NCBI GenBank assembly: GCA_027576995.1
Contig: JANBQC010000535.1
Coordinates: 1 to 19,721, forward strand
DNA from: Dimargaris cristalligena
Lineage: Eukaryota > Kickxellomycota > Dimargaritomycetes > Dimargaritales > Dimargaritaceae
Length of the DNA: 19,721 nucleotides
Reading direction: 5' to 3'
Shown piece by piece: positions 7,790-16,269 of the stretch. The translations under genes were made by a program, and so were the position numbers. Positions within the stretch are counted from its first letter, which is position 1. Each line of letters opens with the position of its first letter. The notes beneath the pieces are model-generated. The model did no database searches and had not been told where the DNA came from. It worked only from the letters and a program-made list of their open reading frames with translations.

Positions 7790-10700
7790 ATGGCCGACTC
7801 CACCCCGTCGACCAGTAGGCCCCAATCGCCCCTGGTGGTCCCCAGTCGCAAACGCAACAAAACCCCCAACTCCACCGTCACTTCCACGGTAGCCCCCGTT
7901 GGGTACCAAGCCCGTCAGGTGTTCGTGCCCCCGGCTCCACGCACCCGCACTACCTCTCGGCTTAGTGCGACGGGTAGTTCCAGCCCAGAAACCGCCCGCA
8001 CCAAGGACCCCTCGGGTGCCGACAGTTCCCGGGCCCGGACACGCCCAGCCACCACTACAACCACGACCACCACCACCAAATCAGGATCGATGCGTCGGAA
8101 GTCAAATCGAACCAAGACCACCCTGCTACTTCCCAATAGCCATAAAATGCCCCCAATTCCGCCGTCCATCTCCCAAACCATCGCCGGTGGTGGCAGTGGT
8201 AGTGCCCCCCGTACTCCCAACTCCCAGCGGGTTCGTATCGATCCCCATCTTACGCGTTTGCCCATCACTCCCTACACCGCAAAGCTCACTCGTACCATCC
8301 ATAATTACGACGCCGACAAGGACCCTATCAAAACTTACCTGCGCATTCGGCCTCTAAAGCCCGAGGAGGACCCAGTGGACCCTTTCATCACCCTTCTAAA
8401 TGACAAGGAAATCAAATTGAGTGACTGTAAAAAGCAGTCGCGTGTCTACGCCTCCAGTCAGTACCTCTTCACCCGGGTCTTTGGTAACCAGATTACCCAG
8501 CAGTCGCTGTTTCAGTCCACCACTCTCCCAGTGATCCAAGAGTTTTTCGACGGTTACAACACCCTGATCTTTGCCTACGGTGTCACCAACTCCGGTAAAA
8601 CGTACACCATCCAGGGTACCCGCGATCAACCCGGAATCATTCCCCGTGCCCTCAACATCATACTGCACCACATTAAAGACGCCCAGAGCGAGGTCAGAAT
8701 TCGACCCGCCCGGGCCAGTGACGCCGCGTATTGTACCGAAGACATCCTCTTCCAGCCCCAGTTCCGGACCCACCGGGAACAGTCCGCCATTCGCCAAACC
8801 CTCAATGACCTCATAGCCCACGATGAACACATCCTCAATCTCGATACCCACGAGTTTGAATACGCTATTTGGGTTTCATACGCCGAAATCTACAACGAGT
8901 TTATTTATGACCTGCTGGATCTCAAGACGCTAGTCACCGGCTCCATGCCTCCGGCGGTCAATTCCCAGCCGGGCTCCCGGGTCAATTCGCCTGACCCCAA
9001 CTATGGCGGTACCGCGCCCCGGCGAATCCCCCGTCGCAAGGGTAACTCCCCCCTAGACCACGGTGGTGGCGGAAATTCCAGCAGTACCGTACCTGAGCTC
9101 TCATCCTCGCCCTCCAAGCGGCTTAATATGAAGATCCGTACCGATGTGGATGACGGCCATTATCTAGAGGGGATCACTGAGATTCGGATCCGGACCCTAG
9201 AAGATGCCCTGGCTGTGCTGGCTCACGGCCAGAAACACCGTACCGCCAACTCCACCTTGCTAAACCAAGAATCCAGTCGATCCCACAGCATCTTTACGGT
9301 CAAATTACTCCGTATTCGCCGCCAAATGAGCGTCGGCGCTGATACATGCATTGAGCCCCACATGGTCCAGGTCCAGAAGATGTCCATTGTGGATTTGGCC
9401 GGTTCTGAACGGGCCGCCAAGACCCAAAATACCGGTGACCGACTCCATGAAGCTGGCATGATCAACAAATCCCTTATGGTTCTGGGGAACTGCCTTGAAA
9501 CTCTGCGATTTAACCAATTTAAGAGTGACAAGATGCGTCCCCAGATGGTGCCTTTCCGCGAAAGTCAGCTCACCAAACTCTTCCAGAGCTCCTTCATGGG
9601 CGGTGCCAAGACCGTCATGCTAGTCAACGTAAATCCATACGACGACAGTTACGAGGAAACCCGCCGAGTGCTTAAGTTCGCCGCCGTAGCCAAGGATGTG
9701 ACCACCGTTAATACACCTATAGCATCTACCCCCTTATACCGCGCAGTACTTCATAGTAAACCGCCCGTGTTTGGATTGTATGAAGACCCCCCCGACCAGG
9801 ACAGGCCACCTAAGCGGAAGCGGGGTACAGCCCACGCCGTGCCCGATCCCAGCGAGCTAAACTCTATCCTCACCTCGCCGTCTCTGGGCCCCTCGTCCAA
9901 TACCCGGTGTTCCACGCCTGCGGGGCCCGGTTCGGAAGCCCGCCTATCACTGCTAAACACTCCTGAGCCGCCACTCCTACCTGATGGCGGTTTAAGTGAC
10001 TGCGACGAGCCCCACATGTTGGAGGACGATGATAACGACGGCGATGCCGCTATGGATGAAGACCCTGTACCCACAGTTACCGTCACCCCCGTCGATCCCA
10101 GCAACCCCGGATTCACCTTCACCTTCGACGTGGCTAAGCTCAGCGGGGCCATCAAAAGTCCACCGTCACCGCCTCAGCCCGTAATTCCCCCCGACTCGGT
10201 GGTCTTGACCCAAGCCGAATGGGACGAGCAACAGAATTACACCTTGGAACTCCGCGAGGCCCTAAATGAACTTAAGGAGCAGTACACCGAAGCCCAGTAC
10301 CGGTGCGCCCAGATTGAATTCGATGTACGCCAGGAACTCTCACAGGAGTATAATCGGAAAATCTTGGAAATGGAGGAACGGTACAACCAGCGACTACAGG
10401 ACGAAGTCATGCTCAACGAAGAGAAGTGTAAGAGTAAGATTGACATTCTGACTCGGTCCCACTCAGAAGCGGCGGCGGCAGCGGTGACAGTTGGCACCGA
10501 ATCGGTACTGGTAGAAAAATCTACCGCCATGATTGAAGACATTGATATGGACATGGAGGCCAACCAAACCCCGCGGGTACAGGAGGGCGTTCTTGCACTT
10601 TCTAAAGAACAGTCGCTACTGGACGAAGCTAACGACGTGTCGGGCCCCTCTCCGGCTCCGGTCGTTGCTCCCTGCAACCATGATGCCATTCTGGCCGAAC

Positions 10701-12685
10701 AAGAACAAACCATGGTCCAGCTGCGGTCCCAAATTAACCACCTCAAAATCCAGGAAGCCCAGGATTTAGCCAAGATCGACAAACTCAATGACGACCTGGA
10801 TCGCAAGCATGCCAGTTGGCAGGAAGAAAAGACCCTGCACCTTCTCGTCAAGAGTCAGAACCTCACCTTGGAGAATGAACTCCGGCGCGCCAAGGGCATC
10901 CGTACCGAGTGTGATCGTCGTGTGTCTGACCACAGCGTCACGTGGCACAATCAAGTCAAGACGCTACAGACTGAGTTGGACCGGCTAACCAAGGACCATG
11001 AATCCGACCGGCTGGGTTGGGAGCGCGAGAAGCTGACCACAGGGGCTGAACGGGAGCGGTGGCTACGGGAAAAATCCGACCTCGAAATTACCGTGGCCGA
11101 GTTGCGCGGTCAACTTAACTATGAGAAGGAGGCCCGCAAATCGTTTGCCCATTCCGAATCCGCCCCCCTATCACCACCCCAACCTGGTTCTAAATCGCCC
11201 GACGCGTATGACGTAAGTCTACTGCAGCAGATCCAGAAATTGCAGTACCGGGTGGCCGATCGAGACCAGGAAATCAATGCAAATATTCAGGCCCGCGAAG
11301 AATACGAAGCTATGGTCCATGACCTGAAAACCAAGAACCATTACCTTCTTCAACAGATGCGTATTTTGAAATTGGCTCATCCGTCATCCTCGGCATCTAT
11401 CATGGGTGGAGCTGCGTCGAGTACCGGCGGTAACGGAAGCGTCGCTCCCGACACGCCGTCTGGGAATAAGATTCTCCGGGTGTTCCAGCATCTCACACCG
11501 GAAGCCAAGTCCCTTCGGTCTCCCTCGATGCCCACCGCTTTGTTGAGTGGTCTACACTCCCTGCACCTTCAGCAGCCCCAGACCCAAGCCCAACAGAACC
11601 AGCCACAACACCCTCCTACTGGCGAGCCTCGGCCGGCCCATACATCCCAACAGCAGCGCCTCATGAAATCCAGCTTCCTCAAGAAAACGCTCTTCGGAAA
11701 GAAACAACTGCAGTATGACGAATACGAGGCCGAGGTACTCGACGTCAATGAGGCGGAACACCAAGTCGTGGGCACTACCTACCGTGGCCCCATCCTGCCC
11801 TCCCAGACGGGTGGCATCCATGTCGTGTTTTCCGACTTGACTAAAGAGCCCATGGTTGTGAGTTCTTCAGCCACCTCTTCTATGCAAGGCGGGGGAACGC
11901 GGGGTGCTGGCAGCTCAAGTATGTTGGGGTCACCCCCCTTCCCGGATCATTCCCATCAGCAACAGCAACAACAACAGCCACGACGCCGCAATCGGGGTTT
12001 TTCTGAGAGTAGTAGCGAGTGGGGCGGCTCAGCGGCCGATCATTACGGGGGAGGAGTCCAGTCGGCCCTTTCAACCGCGCCAGGAAAAAGTTCCCTAGTT
12101 CCGCCAGCCTCGGCTCGACACCTGTCCCTGCAAGTTGCTCAGAATCTCGCCACTGGCGCTGGTGGTCCATTGGCGTCCACCAACAATACCCGCCCATTGT
12201 CCCACGTTCCCCTATCGAGTCAAGATATTGAAAGAGGGGATGTCACCTCATCCTCGCATCGTATTCGGCGTCAATCCAGCTTGAACTTGGATTCCCTGCG
12301 GAGTAAGAAACACGCGGATCCACCCCGACGACCTATCCCGTCCCATATCGAAGGGGAGGGTAGCGATGCCATGGCTGATACCTCGAGTGAGCCGGGTGGT
12401 GGTCATGGTCAGGGACATGGCCTTGGCCTTGGTCTTGGACTGGCAAGTCGACGCCGTGGCCTTACCAGCACTTCGGAAGCCGCCTTTCATCAGCAGCCCC
12501 CTTTGTCGCCCTCCGCGTCTGGCTTTAATTCGCCCTCTAAACGGTTATTGTCCCCCTGGATCGAAAAGGCCAAGGCGACTTTCCGTCCCAAACAAAGTAC
12601 TCCCACTCTGAATTCAGCCGGCCAACCGTCCGGGCATGAGGGGCAACCTGGTAGTGGGCGGGCACTCTTTGGGTATAAGAAATAG
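7790..12685 (+). CDS. Kinesin-6 family motor protein (KIF20/KIF23-like)
   Basis: An intronless 1631-aa kinesin whose ATG has near-ideal context (CACCGCCATGG). A disordered basic Ser/Thr/Pro N-terminus (1-175) is followed by the motor domain at about 178-640. The motor has the P-loop GVTNSGKT (263-270), switch I NQESSRSHS (491-499) and switch II DLAGSE (534-539). The block FAYGVTNSGKTYTIQG and EIYNEFIYDLL (365-375) are closest to kinesin-6. Large insertions at about 300-355 and 376-445 also fit that family. After the motor come an NLS-like PPKRKRG (672-678), an acidic patch (about 738-757), coiled coils (about 806-888, 965-1115, 1141-1195), and a low-complexity tail with a Gln run (1389-1395) and a Gly/Leu repeat. 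A tail motif at about 1328-1350 (YRGPILPSQTGGIHVVFSDL) stands out as ordered. By family, it should bundle and slide antiparallel microtubules at the anaphase spindle midzone and aid cytokinesis. The family is secure, the subfamily probable. Confidence 0.92.
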   Translation: MADSTPSTSRPQSPLVVPSRKRNKTPNSTVTSTVAPVGYQARQVFVPPAPRTRTTSRLSATGSSSPETARTKDPSGADSSRARTRPATTTTTTTTTKSGSMRRKSNRTKTTLLLPNSHKMPPIPPSISQTIAGGGSGSAPRTPNSQRVRIDPHLTRLPITPYTAKLTRTIHNYDADKDPIKTYLRIRPLKPEEDPVDPFITLLNDKEIKLSDCKKQSRVYASSQYLFTRVFGNQITQQSLFQSTTLPVIQEFFDGYNTLIFAYGVTNSGKTYTIQGTRDQPGIIPRALNIILHHIKDAQSEVRIRPARASDAAYCTEDILFQPQFRTHREQSAIRQTLNDLIAHDEHILNLDTHEFEYAIWVSYAEIYNEFIYDLLDLKTLVTGSMPPAVNSQPGSRVNSPDPNYGGTAPRRIPRRKGNSPLDHGGGGNSSSTVPELSSSPSKRLNMKIRTDVDDGHYLEGITEIRIRTLEDALAVLAHGQKHRTANSTLLNQESSRSHSIFTVKLLRIRRQMSVGADTCIEPHMVQVQKMSIVDLAGSERAAKTQNTGDRLHEAGMINKSLMVLGNCLETLRFNQFKSDKMRPQMVPFRESQLTKLFQSSFMGGAKTVMLVNVNPYDDSYEETRRVLKFAAVAKDVTTVNTPIASTPLYRAVLHSKPPVFGLYEDPPDQDRPPKRKRGTAHAVPDPSELNSILTSPSLGPSSNTRCSTPAGPGSEARLSLLNTPEPPLLPDGGLSDCDEPHMLEDDDNDGDAAMDEDPVPTVTVTPVDPSNPGFTFTFDVAKLSGAIKSPPSPPQPVIPPDSVVLTQAEWDEQQNYTLELREALNELKEQYTEAQYRCAQIEFDVRQELSQEYNRKILEMEERYNQRLQDEVMLNEEKCKSKIDILTRSHSEAAAAAVTVGTESVLVEKSTAMIEDIDMDMEANQTPRVQEGVLALSKEQSLLDEANDVSGPSPAPVVAPCNHDAILAEQEQTMVQLRSQINHLKIQEAQDLAKIDKLNDDLDRKHASWQEEKTLHLLVKSQNLTLENELRRAKGIRTECDRRVSDHSVTWHNQVKTLQTELDRLTKDHESDRLGWEREKLTTGAERERWLREKSDLEITVAELRGQLNYEKEARKSFAHSESAPLSPPQPGSKSPDAYDVSLLQQIQKLQYRVADRDQEINANIQAREEYEAMVHDLKTKNHYLLQQMRILKLAHPSSSASIMGGAASSTGGNGSVAPDTPSGNKILRVFQHLTPEAKSLRSPSMPTALLSGLHSLHLQQPQTQAQQNQPQHPPTGEPRPAHTSQQQRLMKSSFLKKTLFGKKQLQYDEYEAEVLDVNEAEHQVVGTTYRGPILPSQTGGIHVVFSDLTKEPMVVSSSATSSMQGGGTRGAGSSSMLGSPPFPDHSHQQQQQQQPRRRNRGFSESSSEWGGSAADHYGGGVQSALSTAPGKSSLVPPASARHLSLQVAQNLATGAGGPLASTNNTRPLSHVPLSSQDIERGDVTSSSHRIRRQSSLNLDSLRSKKHADPPRRPIPSHIEGEGSDAMADTSSEPGGGHGQGHGLGLGLGLASRRRGLTSTSEAAFHQQPPLSPSASGFNSPSKRLLSPWIEKAKATFRPKQSTPTLNSAGQPSGHEGQPGSGRALFGYKK

Positions 12686-14005
12686 ATACACATATGATTA
12701 GTGATATTTCTTTACATCATCACTTCCCCATGGCTTTCCCCACATTACACTTCTACTTACACATTTTTATATACATAATTTCCGACTTCACTCTAATACT
12801 ACTCCATACCCGCAACCGTTTATTTAGCGTTTGGTTGGTACTTCTCCTAAGTTTCGGCATCATCTTTTTATGGGTATTTAATGCTTTGTATCTTCACTGG
12901 GTGTGTTGTCGGGGTTTTCTTCGTAATGTACTAAAAGCATAATGCTTAGTGGTGACGCGGGAAGTAATAGTACAGCGACCAAGGATATCCGTTGTTTTCA
13001 TTTTCGTTAAAGCCTCATCAATTCTCATTTCAGTTCCAACTTTACGATTTCTGTATCGGGTTGATTGGCCTCTTTAATTTATGCTGTTTGCAGTGATCTT
13101 ACTAATTTTTATTACTATATTATGCTTATTTCTCTCTTAATATACCGTACTTGTTTATTATTATTATTATTATTATTATTTGGTAATTCCTCTTATCTCT
13201 CCGCCTTCCTATTTTCTCTGCTACTATTCCATACTCTTTCTCGCTGCGCCATACTCATGTTCATCTGCTTACCCTTAGTGTTTCGTTTTAATCGAGAATT
13301 TCCGCTTTATCCATATTGGTAGTTGTTCATGTCAATTTGCTGAATATAATAAACATAATACATAGGACAGTTTTTACTCATTGATCTTGGAGAGAAGTGT
13401 ATTTAGCAGTGGTCCAATAGCCAGGGTTAATAGTTATGGGGCAATAATTGATCCTGGGGTAAGCAGTAGGACATAAACACAGCCGCACATAATGATTTCT
13501 CCATGGCCACTTGTCGGCTATGGCTAGGAAATCCCATTTAAGTCTCACCACTTTATGATCTTGGATAGGTAAATATATAATATATAATCAGTTACAGAAC
13601 TGGTATAACTACTCCATTCAAGCCCAGCGATTAATTCTCTTTAGTTCGGGAAGTTGATGGTCACCTCCCAGTATTGCTATGGCAGGTAAGCTTACTCTCC
13701 CACCATACTACTTGTTAACTGTACCACACAAAATCTGGTCAATCCAACCAAACTGTTCGCTAGTGATGTTCTATAAATGTATATTTGTATCTGGGAGCCA
13801 AATTCAAATACTTGAGAGTGGTCGGGGTTTCAAGTTTAGTAATAGTTTTGAGCATTGTACTAATTATGACAGCCTTGGTTACTGGTGCGGTGGGCCACTT
13901 GTGCCATCCACTAAAAGGCAAATGTTTAACGGGCGACGTTAAATTCACAGCACTTCCCTCCCAGAGTGGGGCGAGCAGGGAGGCCTTTCGACCCCATACC
14001 ATTCT
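12686..14005. other. Convergent intergenic region (3' flanks of the kinesin gene and the 14006-15586 gene)
   Basis: About 1.3 kb where two genes converge. It is T-rich on the plus strand just after the kinesin stop, which gives a chance hydrophobic open frame at 12694-12942. It contains a (TTA)n run at 13155-13180 and a plus-strand AATAAA at 13348-13353. No exon or RNA gene was recognised. Confidence 0.5.
13155..13180. repeat. (TTA)n microsatellite
   Basis: A nearly perfect TTA trinucleotide run of about eight units in AT-rich convergent intergenic DNA, downstream of the kinesin gene. Confidence 0.9.
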
Positions 14006-15586
14006 CTAGACGGGGACTGATGAAGATCCCCGGTTCTGCCATACTTCATCGGCCACGGCAATATACACCGCCCCATCGCGCACGATGGGATAATTAGAGG
14101 CCAACAAGGTCGGTACCGTAGTGCATTCCCCGGGCGGTTCCATTGCGCCCCACGTTCCCGGTGAGACGGGATTACGGTAGGGTTGGAAATAGGCGGAATA
14201 ATGGCGGCGGAGGAACGCCGCGGTGGTGGGGAACCGGTACATGCGGGCGCAGTGGTAGTGCTGGAACACCCAATCCTCGTGCGAGTACAGCAGGATCCGA
14301 TCCAAATCCGGCTGGGGAGCGGCACCCGTGGGATTATTGTTTTTGGTGAGGAAGGGTCGGTTGTAGGCCGCGAGGACTTGATAGGGATCGTCCAGAATGT
14401 CGAAAATGGTGGATGTTGATCGGGACGGCCCTCGTGGTGCGGGCGGGGGCAGCGCTGAGGATGTCGAGGACGAGGTCACTGACACTGACACTGACACTGA
14501 CGACGACGATGATGATGATGACGACAACGACGAAGACGGGTCCAAATTCACCGAACCCTTAGTGTAATTTTCTTTCGCAGGTTTCGTCAATAAACTTTCC
14601 AAAATCAAAATCAATCCCCACCGCCTATAATCGTACTGTTTGCTATAATCCTCGGGCAGGGTATCAATGAAGGAGTCAATCGCCAGATAATTCCGTTCCG
14701 CGACCAGCACCAGGATGGCCTGCGGAATCAAGACATTGGTTAAGAATCGGAAATACCGGGTATGCGAGGGCTGGCCAATGAAGCGCGTCCCCAAATCCCG
14801 CAGTCGGGGCATACGTGTATTAATACCCCGCTCAAACGCATGTTCCTTCAGCATCCGCGTTCCTTCAGCTAGAAACCCTTGGAAAATACTGAAGTGGCCC
14901 ACGCGAATGGGGCCTAGTAGGGGAAAGAGGTTAGCCATGGTTCGATCGGAGATTTGACTGAGTTCTAGGGCCACGTACTTATTCCGCTGATGGTAATATT
15001 GATCAATGCGGGCTTGGTAATCGCTGCGCAGGGTGAGGGTAGGATCGGCTCTTTGGCACGACTGGAGGTAGGGGTCGAGTTGGTTGAACTCGGTTTGGGT
15101 ATGGAAGATTAAACCATCAAGGTCGCAGAGAAGAACGGCCGAGAGGTGGGCCTCGAGCAAGAGTAGGAAGCGGTGGATGTCGTCGCTGCTGATGGGAATG
15201 GGGAAAGCGCCGGGCATGGGGCCCGGTAAATTCGTGAAGTGGATGGTAGATAGCAGGTCTGAGTTGATCAGCTATAGAAAGTGGATGTGCGAGCAAGAGG
15301 CGGATAGTGTTAGATAAGAGTCGAAGGATTAGTTACCACCAAACATTGACACATCTGGGATCGAATGCGATACCACCACATTAGCGGAAATAGGTGCATA
15401 GATATAAATGCGATCAGTAAATATAGTACAAATCATAATATATCCGGTCCCTCTGGCATTAATTCGGTCCACAGTATTGACCATAAAATTAATTTGGACT
15501 TTGCATAATAGCCGTATGGCGGAATTGGTAATATCCCGTACTGTTCCGTGGATGCAGCTTCGGAAGGTGGTACACATGGCAAGCAT
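14006..15586 (-). CDS. Unrecognised protein, probably two exons (15337-15586 and 14006-15258)
   Basis: I do not recognise this family. The uninterrupted part from Met at 15217 gives 403 aa. The frame stays open 18 codons further upstream, to a TAG, with coding-like content (DLLSTIHFTNLPGP). An 85-codon frame lies just upstream. Joining it through a GTAACT donor (15336) and CAG acceptor (15259) makes a 78-nt phase-1 intron with a CTAAC branch-like site (15309-15313), and gives 500 aa in one frame. Features in 500-aa numbering: a hydrophobic N-terminal part (1-83), a possible alpha/beta segment near 112-136 (with LLCDLDGLIFHT), a helical middle with LTNVLIPQAILVLVAE (256-271), a Ser/Val low-complexity spacer (325-351), and an aromatic C-terminal part (368-490). 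The middle weakly recalls fungal RTC4-like domains, but this is not convincing. No membrane anchor or signal peptide is obvious. The 403-aa core is the reliable part. Confidence 0.6.
14477..14536. repeat. Coding short tandem repeats (CACTGA x4, then GAC/GAT triplets)
   Basis: Four perfect hexamers CACTGA (14477-14500) run into a trinucleotide GAC/GAT tract. On the coding minus strand they encode the Val-Ser alternation and Ser run of the unrecognised protein. Both keep the reading frame when units are gained or lost, so this is a likely length-variable site. Confidence 0.85.
15259..15336 (-). other. Proposed 78-nt intron in the unrecognised gene
   Basis: On the minus strand there is a GTAACT donor, a CTAAC branch-like motif at 15313-15309, a pyrimidine-rich stretch and a CAG acceptor at 15259-15260. 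It restores one frame across two open segments. An alternative acceptor (TATAG, 13 nt earlier) would need a different donor phase. Confidence 0.45.
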
Positions 15587-16008
15587 AGTGAAGTAGGGGA
15601 GAGCGGCCGGCCTAGATCCTAAATAGGGTATTTTGGGTCACAGAGCCGCAACCAATTGGTACACCATCACCCTCCTCCCTCTTCCATTCGAATGGCCCGG
15701 AGTTTAAGTTGCCTCTCCATCCCCCTACTCCCTGAACTTGTACCATACCACCGATTGCTTTTTCACTTCGTGAAACCGCCGGCCCACACTAGCGCCAACC
15801 ACTAATACCAAACCTCTTCTACGCACTCCTCTAGCTTGTACTCAGACGTACAGTGGGCTCCTCTCTTGACATGTGAAAGAGTCTCAAATACGAGATTAAA
15901 ATCCAACTTAAACTCCACCGAAAACAATAAACATGCCCTTCTACATGCGATCATGTATGTATATGGCGGACTTCATAGAGGGGAGCACGTCTAAAAAGGT
16001 AAACTTAC

Positions 16009-16269
16009 CACTACACTTCGGCGTATAATTTCGTCCCCGAAATATTTTTCCAATGTAAGCCCGGGGGGAACCGCCCTGAGGAGATCCCCGTACGTTCGAC
16101 GGGGGGCCTGGCCGGGAGGCACTGCCTCTCGTCTAACCTCTAAAGGATGACGTCGCTCGTTCGGATGCGGGGCACAAGTGCAGGCCAGGGACGGCTGATT
16201 CGATTCGAAGGTACATAGTACGCCGCATAGACTGAGACTAATCAGGAGGGTAACAGTTAGCAGTTGCAT
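16009..16269 (-). CDS. First exon of a putative small secreted protein
   Basis: From the ATG at 16269 the frame encodes 87 codons up to a strong GTAAGT donor at 16008-16003. Without splicing it would stop five codons later. Residues 1-19 (MQLLTVTLLISLSLCGVLC) look like a classical signal peptide: a short n-region, a hydrophobic core and small residues before the cleavage site. The mature part has one CTC pair, many Arg and Pro, and two similar stretches (REAVPPGQ and RAVPPGL, near 48-70), and ends with an acidic/basic helix-like segment. A possible second exon is 15612-15731, after a TTCAG acceptor: it keeps phase 0 and adds 39 codons before TAG, giving about 126 aa, but no clear branch site supports it. 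The family is unknown. Small secreted proteins of fungi include effectors, hydrophobin-like and wall proteins, and nothing here decides between them. Confidence 0.5.

Noticed and set aside
10237..10851. A 204-codon minus-strand open frame antisense to the kinesin coiled coil
   Set aside because: A Ser/Arg/Cys-rich shadow of the kinesin frame with no recognisable motif.
12694..12942. An 82-aa hydrophobic open frame just after the kinesin stop
   Set aside because: Hydrophobicity follows from T-rich 3' UTR sequence. There is no start context, domain or splice support.
14006..15217. Assignment of the unrecognised gene to the RTC4-like family
   Set aside because: Only a short hydrophobic LIPQ-type segment resembles that domain. 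The typical N-terminal and GPRG-like motifs are not clear, so no name is given.
15511..15532. A string resembling the 5' end of bacterial or plastid tRNA-Leu
   Set aside because: No matching anticodon arm, T arm or acceptor 3' strand follows, and it lies in a probable coding exon on the other strand.
15998..16011. A 14-bp sequence shared exactly with 19445-19458
   Set aside because: It contains the splice donor of the secreted-protein exon and is short and AT-rich. One shared 14-mer in 20 kb with no flanking similarity is weak evidence.
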